From JBBQCW01 sp038319025 (GTDB lineage: Bacteria > Actinomycetota > Thermoleophilia > Solirubrobacterales > Solirubrobacteraceae), in contig JBBQCW010000002.1 of the NCBI GenBank assembly GCA_038319025.1, forward strand, positions 62,001-126,000: 64,000 bases of DNA, given 5' to 3'. The notes under the pieces were generated by a model. That model did not search any database and was not told the origin of the DNA. It was given only the letters and a program-made list of their open reading frames with translations. The position numbers and the translations under genes are program-made. Below are positions 1 to 9,052 of the stretch, piece by piece (the stretch's first letter is position 1; every line of letters starts with the position of its first letter).

Positions 1-565
1 ATCCCATCGGCGATGTCGTCACGGTCGCCACCAGTGCCTGATGGATGTCCACCACGCATTGCTTGGCCGGATCCGGGGACGAGCCGCCGCCTAACAGCCA
101 GAGCAGCAGGTGGCCCGGGAAGGTCGACTTGACGAGAGCCCCGGACATGTAACACCCGAACAACTTGGTGCTGATGTCCTCGGAGGGTCCGATGCCGTCC
201 ACGATCTCGGTCGTGCCCACCAGCGAGGCCGCCGGGCAGACGCCCAGCCCCGTCGTGTTGGACGCATCGTTGAGCGCGACTTCGTCGCAGCCTGGAACCG
301 CAGCATCGTCCAGGTGGACTCCCGCCAGCGACAGAACGACGTGATTGACGGTCGCAGGCCGGTTCCCCGAGGTCTCGGCGATCGCGAGCTTGACGTCGAG
401 GCCCGAAGGCGCGGGAGCCGGCGCCGTGCCGGCCGTGCCGGCCGTGCCGTCGAGCGTCAGCCCGAGCGAATAGGCATTGACCTGCGTGGCGGCGGTGGCC
501 ACCGCGGGCACGGCAACGAGCAGCAGTGTGACGAGCCCGGGCGCGATCCAGCGGAGGGGATTCAT
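1..565 (-). CDS. Secreted hypothetical protein, N-terminal part (runs off window)
   Basis: The reading frame opens with ATG at 565 and stays open to base 1, so the C-terminus is missing. The first ~25 residues form a clear Sec signal peptide (MNPLRW, a hydrophobic run, then AVATAAT). The mature part has an Ala/Pro-rich stretch and a motif reading NTTGLGVCPAASLVGTTEI. That GxCPxxSxxGT pattern occurs in large secreted actinobacterial proteins of unknown function. I cannot name a function. It lies 57 bases downstream of msrB on the same strand. Confidence 0.7.
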   Translation of the reverse strand, partial: MNPLRWIAPGLVTLLLVAVPAVATAATQVNAYSLGLTLDGTAGTAGTAPAPAPSGLDVKLAIAETSGNRPATVNHVVLSLAGVHLDDAAVPGCDEVALNDASNTTGLGVCPAASLVGTTEIVDGIGPSEDISTKLFGCYMSGALVKSTFPGHLLLWLLGGGSSPDPAKQCVVDIHQALVATVTTSPMG

Positions 566-622
566 GGTCGCGCCACGCTACAGAGAGGCGCGATCACGTG
601 CCACACGTTCAGGCCCGACGCC

Positions 623-1045
623 CTACGTCCGGTCGAGCTTGATCGCGGCGCTGTTGATGCAGAAGCGCTGGTGGGTCGGGCCGGGGCCGTCGTCGAAGAC
701 GTGGCCCAGGTGGCCCTCGCAGCCGGCGCAGAGCACCTCGACGCGGCGCATGCCGTGCGTGGAGTCCTCTCGGTACAGGATGCTGCCGTCCGCTGAAGGC
801 GTGGTGAACGACGGCCACCCGCAGCCGTGGTCAAACTTGGTGTCGGAGACGAACAGTTCCGCGTTGCAGCCCGCGCAGCGGTAGGAGCCGTCGTCGAAGA
901 CGTCGACGTACTCACCGCTGAACGGGTACTCGGTGCCGGCTTGGCGCAAGACCCGGTATTGGTCGGCGGTGAGGCGTTCGCGCCACTGCTCGTCGCTGAG
1001 GGTGACGGGGGTCGGCACGTCGCTGGTGTCAGGGTGATCGGCCAT
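623..1045 (-). CDS. msrB: Peptide-methionine (R)-S-oxide reductase MsrB
   Basis: A 140-residue single-domain MsrB, which reduces methionine-R-sulfoxide in oxidised proteins using thioredoxin. The two structural zinc pairs are present (CAGC at 57-60 and CAGC at 106-109). The GCGWPSF motif is at 74-80, and the catalytic cysteine lies in RFCINSAAI (Cys129). The ATG at 1045 is chosen because it gives the usual MsrB length. A TACCGT hexamer at 1053-1058 (minus strand) sits seven bases upstream of this start, consistent with a leaderless transcript. The frame stays open further upstream, but that extension is the shadow of the divergent crcB gene. Confidence 0.95.
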   Translation of the reverse strand: MADHPDTSDVPTPVTLSDEQWRERLTADQYRVLRQAGTEYPFSGEYVDVFDDGSYRCAGCNAELFVSDTKFDHGCGWPSFTTPSADGSILYREDSTHGMRRVEVLCAGCEGHLGHVFDDGPGPTHQRFCINSAAIKLDRT

Positions 1046-1141
1046 GACCGTCACGGTAGCGCGCGGGCCCACGCGTTTCGATGAACGGGCGATGACACCG
1101 GACGTCGCACCACGACCGGCTCGGCTGCTACCAACCGACCC

Positions 1142-1540
1142 ATGACGAGCGGTCGTCACCCCGTCCTGGCCATCGTGATCGGCGGCATGATCGGCGCTCT
1201 CGCCCGCGCCGCGCTCATCGAGGCCCTCCCCCACTCCCCGGGCACGTGGCCGTGGGCCACTTTCACCGCGAACCTCGTCGGCGCATTCCTGCTCGGTGTG
1301 GTGGTCACGAGGCACGACCACTACGCCGCCAAGCCCCATTGGCGACCGTTTCTGGGCACCGGCCTGGCGGGGGCGCTGACCACTTTCTCGACGCTGCAGG
1401 TCGAACTGCTGGACCTGCTGGACGGCGGCCACGAGGCGCTCGCGGCCGGGTACGCGCTGACCAGCATCGTGCTGGGCCTGGGCGCGGTGACACTCGCCAC
1501 ATGGGCGGTTCACCGCACGCACGAGGAGTCGACGGCGTGA
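1142..1540 (+). CDS. crcB: Fluoride channel subunit CrcB/FluC (first copy)
   Basis: A 132-residue membrane protein of the CrcB/Fluc fluoride-exporter family with four hydrophobic segments. Family signatures are GGMIGALARA near the N-terminus, TFTANLVGAFLLG (the conserved Asn) and GLAGALTTFSTLQ, which holds the phenylalanine/threonine lining of the fluoride pathway. Its stop codon overlaps the GTG start of the second crcB gene by four bases (GTGA), so the two are translationally coupled. Actinobacteria and Firmicutes often carry such pairs, which form an antiparallel heterodimer. No convincing fluoride riboswitch was seen in the 96-base gap before it. Confidence 0.93.
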   Translation: MTSGRHPVLAIVIGGMIGALARAALIEALPHSPGTWPWATFTANLVGAFLLGVVVTRHDHYAAKPHWRPFLGTGLAGALTTFSTLQVELLDLLDGGHEALAAGYALTSIVLGLGAVTLATWAVHRTHEESTA

Positions 1541-1902
1541 CGCTCCTCGCCTGGTGCGGTCTCACCCTGGCCGGCGGAGCGGGATCGCTCTCACGCTACG
1601 CTGTGGATCGCTTGGTCGTCATCGCCCGGCACGAACGGTTCCCGTACGGAATCCTTCTCGTGAACCTCTCCGGGGCGTTCGCCCTGGGGTTCTTGACCGG
1701 GTTCAGCACCCATCAACCGCTGCTGCGCATCGTCGAAGTCGGGTTCCTGGGTGCGTTCACCACGTTCTCGACGTGGATGCTGGACAGCGAACGACTGGCC
1801 GGCGAAGGACGTATTCCGGCGGCTGCGATCAACGTGGGCGTCAGCCTGATTGCCGGATTTGGCGCAGTAGCGCTCGGCCGAGCGGCTGCAGGCGTGTTCT
1901 GA
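1537..1902 (+). CDS. crcB: Fluoride channel subunit CrcB/FluC (second copy)
   Basis: A 121-residue CrcB paralogue starting with GTG inside the stop of the upstream copy. It has GGAGSLSRYAVDRL, GILLVNLSGAFALGFLTG (the conserved Asn) and GFLGAFTTFSTW, the standard Fluc pore motifs, and four predicted transmembrane segments. The positive charges differ from those of the first copy, as expected for two subunits with opposite fixed orientations in one heterodimeric channel. The dimer would passively export fluoride taken in as HF. The start is fixed by the four-base overlap. Confidence 0.92.
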   Translation: MTLLAWCGLTLAGGAGSLSRYAVDRLVVIARHERFPYGILLVNLSGAFALGFLTGFSTHQPLLRIVEVGFLGAFTTFSTWMLDSERLAGEGRIPAAAINVGVSLIAGFGAVALGRAAAGVF

Positions 1903-1928
1903 CATTCGACCCCCTAACCTGGAGTTCT

Positions 1929-2858
1929 ATGCAACGACTGTTCCTCATGGCTCTCGCGGTTCTCCTCCTCAGCGCCCCCGCGGCGGCGCAAGCCCGTACC
2001 GCCAACGTGATCGTCGGCATCGGCGACCAGCAGGCCACCACTTTCACCGACACCCACTGGCAAGCCCTGCACGTGCGCTACACGCGGTATTTCGTCCGCT
2101 ACGACGCGATCAGCACCCCGTATGCGCTCGCCCAGGCCGACGCCTACATGGCCGCGGCCAAGGCCGCCAACGTCCACGTGTTGCTGCACTTCTCGACCAA
2201 CAACTACGGGCGCAAGAAGGCCAAGCTTCCGTCGGTCGCCGCGTACAAGTCGAAGGTCGGCGCGCTGGTCAAGCGCTACAAGAAGCTCGGCGTCAAGGAT
2301 TTCGGCGTGTGGAACGAGGCCAACAACCAGACGGAGCCCACGTACCGCTCCCCATCCCGTGCGGCCCAGTTCTACCTGGCCCTGCGCAAGCTGTGTTCGG
2401 GCTGCAACATCGTCGCCCTCGACGTGCTCGACCAGCCCGGTGTGGGGACGTACATCTCCAAGTTCTTCGCCGCACTCCCGTCAAGTTCCCGGTCCTCCAA
2501 GCTCATCGTCGGCATCCATGACTACGGCGACGTGAACCGCTTCCGGACCAAAGGCACCAAGGCGATCATCACCGCGACTCGCAAGCGTGATCGCCGCGCC
2601 CGGTTCTGGCTCACCGAGACCGGCGGCCTGGCGCAGTTCAAGCCCAACTTCCCGTGCAACTTGAGCCGTCAGAAGCGGGCGACGGACCAGATGTTCAAGC
2701 TGATCAAGGGGTTCGACAAGGACCTCGAGCGGGCCTACTCGTTCAATTGGCACGGCACGGACTGCACCGGCTTCGACGCCGGTCTCATCAACTCCGACGG
2801 CACCACTCGCCCGGCGTACACCGCTTTCAAGACCGGCCTCAAGGGCGTCCGCCGGTAG
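1929..2858 (+). CDS. Secreted glycoside hydrolase-like (clan GH-A type) protein
   Basis: A 309-residue exported protein with an N-terminal signal peptide ending near PAAAQA. The body looks like a (beta/alpha)8 glycosidase. FGVWNEANN carries a candidate acid/base Glu130 in the Asn-Glu context of clan GH-A, and FWLTETGGL carries a candidate nucleophile Glu230. A CSGC pair lies at 157-160. It is clearly paralogous to the protein at 21506-22447: HDYGDVNRFRTKGT here corresponds to HNYVDVNRLRTTGT there. The substrate is unknown. A GGAG lies eight bases before the ATG. Confidence 0.75.
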   Translation: MQRLFLMALAVLLLSAPAAAQARTANVIVGIGDQQATTFTDTHWQALHVRYTRYFVRYDAISTPYALAQADAYMAAAKAANVHVLLHFSTNNYGRKKAKLPSVAAYKSKVGALVKRYKKLGVKDFGVWNEANNQTEPTYRSPSRAAQFYLALRKLCSGCNIVALDVLDQPGVGTYISKFFAALPSSSRSSKLIVGIHDYGDVNRFRTKGTKAIITATRKRDRRARFWLTETGGLAQFKPNFPCNLSRQKRATDQMFKLIKGFDKDLERAYSFNWHGTDCTGFDAGLINSDGTTRPAYTAFKTGLKGVRR

Positions 2859-2863
2859 GAGGG

Positions 2864-3433
2864 CTAGAAGTGGCCGGCGACGGCCGCGGCGGATACGACG
2901 CGGTCGTCCGCCGGGCCGGGCCGCAGGATCAAGACCTCCGCGGGGGCCTCGCGAAGCAGCCAGACGAGGTCTTCTTCGCTCAGGCCGTGGTCCGTGTCGC
3001 CGTTGGCGGAAACGATCACCCGGTCGACTTTCTCGCCGTCGAGCAAGCGGCTGAGAGCGTGCCTGTAGGTCCGCCCTCGCTCGATGCGCGTATCGACCGG
3101 CACGTCCTGCGCGTGAGCCTGCTGTTCGATGGCCTCCAGCAGAGGCATCGCCTCCGAGGCCTGGCGAGGCACCGCGGCGTCGAGCGGCAGCGTGCGCGGC
3201 ACGCGGGCCAGGTAGGCGGGCATCAGTGTCGCGTTCTCGGCCTTGCACAGGCGCAACGCAGCCTGCAGCGAGCGACTGGAGATCGAGGTGCCCGTGAACG
3301 GCAGGAGTATCCGGCGCACGGTCGGCGCAGTGGCGGTGGCAGACCGCTTCCCGAGCCGGCCGTTGGGTGGCAGCCACCAGCCGGCGGCGAGACCCAGGAC
3401 GACGGCGGCCACGACGATCAGCAGGACGGTCAT
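2864..3433 (-). CDS. Membrane-anchored universal stress protein (Usp) domain protein
   Basis: A 189-residue protein with one N-terminal membrane helix (TVLLIVVAAVVLGLAAGWW), followed by a Usp-like alpha/beta domain from RRILLPFTGTSISSRSLQAALRL to the C-terminus. It overlaps the KdpD sensor-half gene by four bases (ATGA) and is the last gene of the kdp run. Usp domains occur in KdpD itself, and the position suggests a role in sensing or tuning potassium uptake. That role is inferred. The G-x2-G-x9-G(S/T) nucleotide-binding pattern is not clearly preserved. Confidence 0.75.
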   Translation of the reverse strand: MTVLLIVVAAVVLGLAAGWWLPPNGRLGKRSATATAPTVRRILLPFTGTSISSRSLQAALRLCKAENATLMPAYLARVPRTLPLDAAVPRQASEAMPLLEAIEQQAHAQDVPVDTRIERGRTYRHALSRLLDGEKVDRVIVSANGDTDHGLSEEDLVWLLREAPAEVLILRPGPADDRVVSAAAVAGHF

Positions 3434-4560
3434 GAGGGAGTCTCCTTGCGCAAAGCGCGGTCTGCGACGATGCGAACGTCGACCCCCGGCAGTTTGCGGA
3501 TCAGTTGCAGCGGCAGCGGCTCGCGCATGCGCGCCAGGCCACGCGGAGGGCGCGACGCGCCCAGCAGGATGTAGGTGGTGCCCCGGCGGCGGGCGGCCTC
3601 CGCGATCGCGACGGCTACGTCATCACCGCTCTCCACCAGCAGGTGGGCGCCCAGGACCGAGCAGAGCGTTCGCAGTGCGCCCAGGCGGGCCTCCTCCTCG
3701 TCCGTCGGTGGGCGACCAGGCGGCTGAACCCAGACGACGTCAAGTTCGGCGCCGAGTCGCTGGGCCGAGCGCCAGGCGCGACGAACGAGGCGCTGGCAAC
3801 TGGGCAGGGGTTCTACAGCGGCCATCAGCCGTTCGCCGACGGCCTGCGGGGCACGGTCGCCCTGCTCGTGCTCCTCGCGCCGCGGTAGCGCCGCGGCGGC
3901 GTGCCCGACCCGCTGCGCTTCCACCTCCTCGGCCACCTGCCGCAGCGAGAACTCCCGCAGCGCCGCCAGGTTCTCGACCTTGAAGAAGTTGTTCAGCGCC
4001 GCGTCGACGCGCTCGGCCGGATAGACCTTGCCGGCCCGCAGGCGTTCGAGCAGCGCCTCGGGGGTCAGGTCGATCAGCACGATCTCGTCGGCCGACCCCA
4101 CGACCGCGTCGGGGATCGTCTCCCGCACGACGACGCCCGACAGTTCGGTCACCCGGTCGTTCAGCGACTCGAGGTGCTGGACGTTGACGGTGGTGAGCAC
4201 GTCGATCCCAGCGCGAAGCACGTCGCGCACGTCCTCCCACCGCTTGGCGTGCTCGAGGCCCGGCGCGTTGGTGTGGGCCAGTTCGTCGATCAGGCAAAGC
4301 TCGGGCGCACGGGCCAGGATCGCCGGCAGGTCCATCTCCTGGAGCGCAGTGCCACGGTAGTCGACGATCCGCCGAGGGAGGATCGACAACCCCTCGGCGG
4401 CGCGCGCGGTGTCCTCGCGGCGGTGGGTCTCCAGCAGAGCAACGACCACGTCACGGCCCGAGTCCGCCGCCGCGTGCCCCTCCTGCAGCATGCGCACGGT
4501 CTTCCCCACTCCGGCGGCCATACCGAGGAAGACCTTCAGGCGACCGGCACGGGCTTCCAT
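3430..4560 (-). CDS. kdpD: KdpD N-terminal sensor half (KdpD + Usp domains, no kinase)
   Basis: A 376-residue protein equal to the cytoplasmic N-terminal half of KdpD. The KdpD domain begins LKVFLGMAAGVGKT (Walker A-like) and continues through LIDELAHTNAPG, KRWEDV and VNVQHLESLND. A Usp domain follows at roughly 245-370. It lacks the DUF4118 membrane domain and the histidine kinase, which are encoded by a separate gene at 9931-11349. Stand-alone KdpD N-terminal proteins are known from cyanobacteria, Deinococcus and Alicyclobacillus. It is placed after kdpB and is coupled to the Usp gene by an ATGA overlap. Confidence 0.9.
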   Translation of the reverse strand: MEARAGRLKVFLGMAAGVGKTVRMLQEGHAAADSGRDVVVALLETHRREDTARAAEGLSILPRRIVDYRGTALQEMDLPAILARAPELCLIDELAHTNAPGLEHAKRWEDVRDVLRAGIDVLTTVNVQHLESLNDRVTELSGVVVRETIPDAVVGSADEIVLIDLTPEALLERLRAGKVYPAERVDAALNNFFKVENLAALREFSLRQVAEEVEAQRVGHAAAALPRREEHEQGDRAPQAVGERLMAAVEPLPSCQRLVRRAWRSAQRLGAELDVVWVQPPGRPPTDEEEARLGALRTLCSVLGAHLLVESGDDVAVAIAEAARRRGTTYILLGASRPPRGLARMREPLPLQLIRKLPGVDVRIVADRALRKETPS

Positions 4561-4570
4561 GACCGCCGCC

Positions 4571-6634
4571 TCAAGCCCCGAACACGTTGTGGACCAGGAG
4601 GTCGATGACCTTGATCCCGATGAACGGGGCGATCAGCCCGCCGAGCCCGTAGACGAGCAGGTTGCGGCGCAGCAGCGCGGTCGCCCCAACGGCGCGGTAC
4701 TTCACGCCGCGTAGGGCCAGCGGCACCAGCGCAGGGATGATCAGCGCGTTGAAGATGATGGCCGAGATGATGGCCGACTGGGGCGTGCCGAGGTTCATCA
4801 CGTTCAGCTCGTTCAGCGGCCCCGTCTCCCCCGCCGCGGCGTAGGTGAAGGCGAAGATCGCCGGCAGGATGGCGAAGTACTTCGCCACGTCGTTGGCGAT
4901 CGAGAACGTGGTCAGCGCGCCGCGGGTGATCAGGAGTTGCTTGCCCACCTCGACGATCTCGATCAGCTTCGTCGGGTTGGAATCGAGGTCGACCATGTTG
5001 CCGGCCTCGCGGGCGGCCTGGGTGCCCGTGTTCATCGCCACGCCCACGTCGGCCTGGGCAAGAGCGGGCGCGTCGTTGGTGCCGTCGCCCGTCATCGCCA
5101 CGAGGCGACCTTCGGTCTGCTCGGAGCGGATCAGCTCAAGCTTGCGCTCGGGCGTCGCCTCGGCCAGAAAGTCGTCCACGCCGGCCTCGTCGGCGATCTT
5201 GGCGGCCGTCAGTTTGTTGTCGCCCGTGACCATGATCGTGCGGATGCCCATCGCGCGGAGCTGGTCAAAGCGCTCGCGCATCCCGTCCTTGACGGTGTCC
5301 TTCAGGTAGACGACGCCCAGCACCTGGCTGTCGCGGGCTACCGCCAGCGGGGTGCCGCCTTCGCGCGCCACATGCTCCAGCGCCGTGGTCAGTTCGTCAG
5401 GCACCTGGCCGCCTTCGGCCTGCACCCAGGCAATCACGGAGTCTCCGGCACCCTTGCGCCAGCGCACGCCGTCGACATCCACGCCGGACATGCGCGTCTC
5501 CGCGGTGAAGGGCACGAACTCGGCGTCGGGCCCCAGTTCGTCGTGACCGTCGAGGCCGTACTGCTTGGCCAGCGTCACGATCGAACGCCCTTCCGGTGTC
5601 TCGTCGGCGAGGGATGAGAGGCGGGCGGCCGCGGCCAGTTCGACCTCGCTCACGGCCGGCATGGGTAGGAACTGCGCGGCCTGCCGGTTGCCCAGGGTGA
5701 TGGTGCCGGTCTTATCCAGCAACAGGACGTCGACATCGCCGGAAGCTTCGACGGCGCGGCCGGAGGTGGCGAGCACGTTGCGGCGCACGAGGCGGTCCAT
5801 GCCCGCGATGCCGATCGCGCTGAGCAGCGCGCCGATGGTCGTCGGAATCAGCGCCACCAGCAGGGCGATGGAGGTGGCCAGGGAGATCGTGGTGCCCGCG
5901 AAGTCCGCGAAAGGACGCAGCGTGGCCACGACCACCAGGAAGATCAGCGTCAGCCCGGCGAGCAGGATGCCGAGGGCGATCTCGTTGGGAGTCTTACGCC
6001 GCTCGGCACCTTCGACGAGGGCGATCATGCGATCCAGGAACGACTTGCCCGGCTCCTGCGTTATTTCGACGGTGATCCCGTCCGACAGCACGCGGGTGCC
6101 GCCCGTGACGGCACTGCGGTCGCCGCCGGCCTCGCGGATGACGGGGGCCGACTCGCCGGTGATGGCCGACTCGTCGACCGACGCGATGCCCACCACGACG
6201 GTGCCGTCGCCCGGGATGATCTCGCCGGGCTTGACCACGACGAGGTCGCCGGGGCGCAGCTCGCCGGCGGCGCGAGTGGTGCCGTCGCTCATCGTGGCGA
6301 CGGTGTCAGCCTTCATTGCTCGCAGCGAAGCGGCCTGCGCCTTACCGCGACCTTCGGCGATCGCCTCGGCCAAGTTGCCGAATACGACCGTCAGCCACAA
6401 CCACACGGCGACCGACAGCGTGAACCACTGCGGGTCGTTGGCGTCACTGCCGAGGCTGATGGAGAACACCTGCGCCAGCCATACGAGCGTGGTCAGCACG
6501 GCGCCGACCTCCACCACGAACATGACCGGGTTGCGGATCATGGCCCGCGGGTTCAGCTTGCGGACGCTGTCACCGAGGGCGGGGAGCAGCAGTTCGGGCG
6601 TGAGGACGGAGGACGTTTCGGGGGCGGAGTTCAT
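4571..6634 (-). CDS. kdpB: Potassium-transporting P-type ATPase subunit KdpB
   Basis: The 687-residue catalytic subunit of the KdpFABC pump, which hydrolyses ATP to drive high-affinity K+ import. It has the P-type motifs DKTGT (phosphorylated Asp), ITGES in the A domain (whose Ser is the inhibitory phosphorylation site in E. coli) and GDGTNDAPAL. The start MNSAPETSS is fixed by a four-base ATGA overlap with kdpC. The longer upstream frame is the shadow of kdpC. kdpB follows kdpC here, so the order is A-C-B rather than the usual A-B-C. Confidence 0.97.
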   Translation of the reverse strand: MNSAPETSSVLTPELLLPALGDSVRKLNPRAMIRNPVMFVVEVGAVLTTLVWLAQVFSISLGSDANDPQWFTLSVAVWLWLTVVFGNLAEAIAEGRGKAQAASLRAMKADTVATMSDGTTRAAGELRPGDLVVVKPGEIIPGDGTVVVGIASVDESAITGESAPVIREAGGDRSAVTGGTRVLSDGITVEITQEPGKSFLDRMIALVEGAERRKTPNEIALGILLAGLTLIFLVVVATLRPFADFAGTTISLATSIALLVALIPTTIGALLSAIGIAGMDRLVRRNVLATSGRAVEASGDVDVLLLDKTGTITLGNRQAAQFLPMPAVSEVELAAAARLSSLADETPEGRSIVTLAKQYGLDGHDELGPDAEFVPFTAETRMSGVDVDGVRWRKGAGDSVIAWVQAEGGQVPDELTTALEHVAREGGTPLAVARDSQVLGVVYLKDTVKDGMRERFDQLRAMGIRTIMVTGDNKLTAAKIADEAGVDDFLAEATPERKLELIRSEQTEGRLVAMTGDGTNDAPALAQADVGVAMNTGTQAAREAGNMVDLDSNPTKLIEIVEVGKQLLITRGALTTFSIANDVAKYFAILPAIFAFTYAAAGETGPLNELNVMNLGTPQSAIISAIIFNALIIPALVPLALRGVKYRAVGATALLRRNLLVYGLGGLIAPFIGIKVIDLLVHNVFGA

Positions 6635-7218
6635 CGTGTGGCCTCCTGGTCGAGCGCGATGTTGAGGGTGAGGACGTTCACGGCCGGATCGCCGAAGATG
6701 CCCAAGGCGCGGCCGTCGGTGTGCTCGTGAACCAAGGCGTCGACGCGCGCGAGCGACAGATGCCGCACCGCGGCGACCCGATGGGCCTGGATGTCGGCGT
6801 CGGCCACCGAGATCTGCGGATCCACTCCGGACGCCGTGGTGAACACTGCGTCGCCGGGGACCTGCGTCTTGGTCAGGGTCAGGTCGAACGGGCGCTCGCG
6901 CTTCAGGTAGGCCGCGGCGCTCGCCTCCAGACGGTCGCGCAGGTCCGCGCTGTTGGGCCCGGCGTTGGAGAACGCGGTGGCGTTCGCGGAGTAGTCGGTC
7001 TGCGAGGGACGGGACTGGAAGTAGCGGGGCAGGTTCTTGAAGTCCTGCCCGATCAACTCGGAGCCGACCACGTGTCCGTTGTGATGGACGAGGCTGCCGT
7101 TCGCCGGGCCGCTGATCACGGCCTGGGAGATGCCGGTCAGGCCGAGCGGGTAGGCCAGCCCGAGCACCAGCGTGCACAGGACGATGGCGATCAGGGAGAT
7201 GCGGAGTTCGGTGCGCAT
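6631..7218 (-). CDS. kdpC: Potassium-transporting ATPase subunit KdpC
   Basis: A 195-residue KdpC with one N-terminal transmembrane helix (RISLIAIVLCTLVLGLAYPLGLTGI) and a periplasmic or extracytoplasmic domain containing YFQSRPSQTDY, SGPNSADL-like (AGPNSADL) and VPGDAVFTTASGVDPQIS. These are the classic KdpC signatures. KdpC stabilises the complex. It lies ten bases after the kdpA stop and overlaps the kdpB start by four bases. Its place between kdpA and kdpB is unusual. Confidence 0.96.
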   Translation of the reverse strand: MRTELRISLIAIVLCTLVLGLAYPLGLTGISQAVISGPANGSLVHHNGHVVGSELIGQDFKNLPRYFQSRPSQTDYSANATAFSNAGPNSADLRDRLEASAAAYLKRERPFDLTLTKTQVPGDAVFTTASGVDPQISVADADIQAHRVAAVRHLSLARVDALVHEHTDGRALGIFGDPAVNVLTLNIALDQEATR

Positions 7219-7228
7219 GCTCTGGCTC

Positions 7229-8962
7229 CTAGAACAACGTGGTGGAGAGGGATTGCACGACCGGCCCGAGCAGCAGCGCGGGGACGAACGTGAGGAGCGC
7301 GACCAGCAGGATCGTCGCGATCAGCAGCGCCGCGAACGTCGGTGTGTCGGTGCGCATCGTTCCCGGGCCTGCCGGGGTGACCCGGCGGCCGGCCAGCGAT
7401 CCGGCGACGGCCAGCACGGCGATGATGGGCAGGAAGCGCCCGCCGACCATGGCCACGCTGCCGAGGATGTCGGCGAACGTGATCCCGAACGAGCCGGTGT
7501 TACCTGGGGCGTTGGGCTGGACGAAGCCGGTGAAGCCGGCGAACGCCGATCCGTTGTTGTTGCCCTGGGACGTGTAGGCGTAGAGCGTCTCCGAGAAGCC
7601 CTGCGGCCCCGGCGCGGCGATCGACGGTTTGCCCCACTTCGTGGCGATCGACAACGCCGTGGCGAACAGCACCAGGAGCGGTACGGCGAGCGTGCCGGCC
7701 ATCGTCAGCTTGATCTCCCGTGCCCGGATCTTCTTTCCCAGGTACTCGGGGGTGCGGCCGACCATCAACCCGGCCAGGAACACCGCCAGCAGGACGAACA
7801 GCAGCATCCCGTACAACCCGGAGCCGACCCCGCCGAAGATCACCTCCCCGGTCATCATGTTGGCCATCGGCACGGCGCCGCCGAGCGCGGTGAGCGACTC
7901 CATCGCCGCGTTCACCGCGCCGCACGAGGCGACCGTGGTGGCCGCTGCGAAGAGCGTGCTGCTGCCCAGCCCGAAGCGCGTGTCCTTACCTTCCAGGTTG
8001 CCGCCGAGGATGCCCGCGGCGTGTTGGGCGGCGGAGCCGTTGGCCTCGGCCGCGTAGAGAACGGCGACGCCGGCGACGAACATGGCCAGCATCGCGGCGT
8101 AGATCGTCCAGCCCTGCCGGCGGCTGCCGACCATGCGCCCGAAGGTCGCCGTCAGGCCGGCCGGGATCAGCAGGATGCTGAGCATCTGCACGGCGTTGGT
8201 GAGCGCCGTCGGGTTCTCGAACGGCATCGCCGAGTTCACGTTGTAGAAGCCGCCGCCGTTGGTCCCCAGGATCTTGATCGACTCCTGGGAGGCGACCGGC
8301 CCGAGCACCAGGCTCTGCTTGCCGCCCGCGAGCGTGGTGAAGGTGTCGCTGGGCGACAGCGACTGCACCACTCCCTGCGTGACGTAGAAGAGCGCGACGA
8401 GGATGGACAGCGGCAGCAGCAGGTACAGCAGGCCGCGCACGAGATCCACCCAGAACGAGCCGAGGGTGGCGATGCTGCGGTTGGCGAACCCGCGGATGAC
8501 CGCGACGCAGACGGCGATGCCGACGGCGGCGCTGAGGAAGTTGTGAACGGCGAGGCCGGCCATCTGCGTGAAGTTCGAGACGGTCGTCTCACCGGCGTAG
8601 AACTGCCAGTTCGTGTTGGTCACGAACGAGGAGGCCGTGTTCAGCGACACGTCGGCGGGCACCGCGCCGAAGCCCTGCGGGTTGAACGGGAGCGAGCCCT
8701 GCAGCCGCAGGATCGCGTACAGCGAGGCGAACCCGATGGCGCTGAACACGATGACCGAGCGCGCGTACGCCTTCCAGTCCTGCTCCTGTTCGGCGTCGAC
8801 CCCCAGCACCCGGTAGGTACCGCGCTCGATCGGCCCGACGATCGGGCTGAGGAACACCCGCTCGCCGGTGAATAGGCGCGCCATGTACCCGCCGATCAGC
8901 GGGGTGAGCGCCGTAAGCACGACGACGAAGACGACGATTTCAGCCCAGCCGGAGAAGGTCAT
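7229..8962 (-). CDS. kdpA: Potassium-transporting ATPase subunit KdpA
   Basis: The 577-residue channel-like subunit of KdpFABC, related to the Trk/Ktr/HKT potassium channels. It has about ten hydrophobic segments and the selectivity-filter-type loops NTNWQ, TNGGGFYNVNSA and SCGAVNAAMESL. The end FADILGSVAMVGGRFLPIIAVLAVAGSLAG is typical. The ATG directly abuts the kdpF stop codon. A long plus-strand frame over the same bases is a composition-driven shadow. Confidence 0.97.
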   Translation of the reverse strand: MTFSGWAEIVVFVVVLTALTPLIGGYMARLFTGERVFLSPIVGPIERGTYRVLGVDAEQEQDWKAYARSVIVFSAIGFASLYAILRLQGSLPFNPQGFGAVPADVSLNTASSFVTNTNWQFYAGETTVSNFTQMAGLAVHNFLSAAVGIAVCVAVIRGFANRSIATLGSFWVDLVRGLLYLLLPLSILVALFYVTQGVVQSLSPSDTFTTLAGGKQSLVLGPVASQESIKILGTNGGGFYNVNSAMPFENPTALTNAVQMLSILLIPAGLTATFGRMVGSRRQGWTIYAAMLAMFVAGVAVLYAAEANGSAAQHAAGILGGNLEGKDTRFGLGSSTLFAAATTVASCGAVNAAMESLTALGGAVPMANMMTGEVIFGGVGSGLYGMLLFVLLAVFLAGLMVGRTPEYLGKKIRAREIKLTMAGTLAVPLLVLFATALSIATKWGKPSIAAPGPQGFSETLYAYTSQGNNNGSAFAGFTGFVQPNAPGNTGSFGITFADILGSVAMVGGRFLPIIAVLAVAGSLAGRRVTPAGPGTMRTDTPTFAALLIATILLVALLTFVPALLLGPVVQSLSTTLF

Positions 8963-9052
8963 TTACAGCTTCTCCCCGCGCAGAAGGGCGAACGTGAGGT
9001 AGGCGATCAGGGCGAGGGCGACGAGCAGCCCGACCAGGTCGGTGGCAGTCAT
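8963..9052 (-). CDS. kdpF: Small KdpF subunit of the Kdp ATPase
   Basis: A 29-residue single-span membrane peptide, MTATDLVGLLVALALIAYLT followed by FALLRGEKL. It matches the length and pattern of KdpF (one helix, then a short basic/acidic tail ending in a conserved Glu-Lys). KdpF helps stabilise the KdpABC complex. Its ATG overlaps the TGA of the small upstream ORF (ATGA), and its TAA touches the kdpA start, so all three are translationally coupled. Confidence 0.9.
   Translation of the reverse strand: MTATDLVGLLVALALIAYLTFALLRGEKL

Noticed and set aside
1046..1141. Possible fluoride riboswitch before crcB (GGGCGATGACACC)
   Set aside because: Only the first segment resembles the crcB motif; the conserved downstream pairing and GGCUAAUGAUG-like part could not be found.
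7172..8875. Long plus-strand open frame opposite kdpA
   Set aside because: Arg/Gly/His-rich low-complexity translation without a recognisable domain; it is the shadow of a clear kdpA gene in GC-rich DNA.
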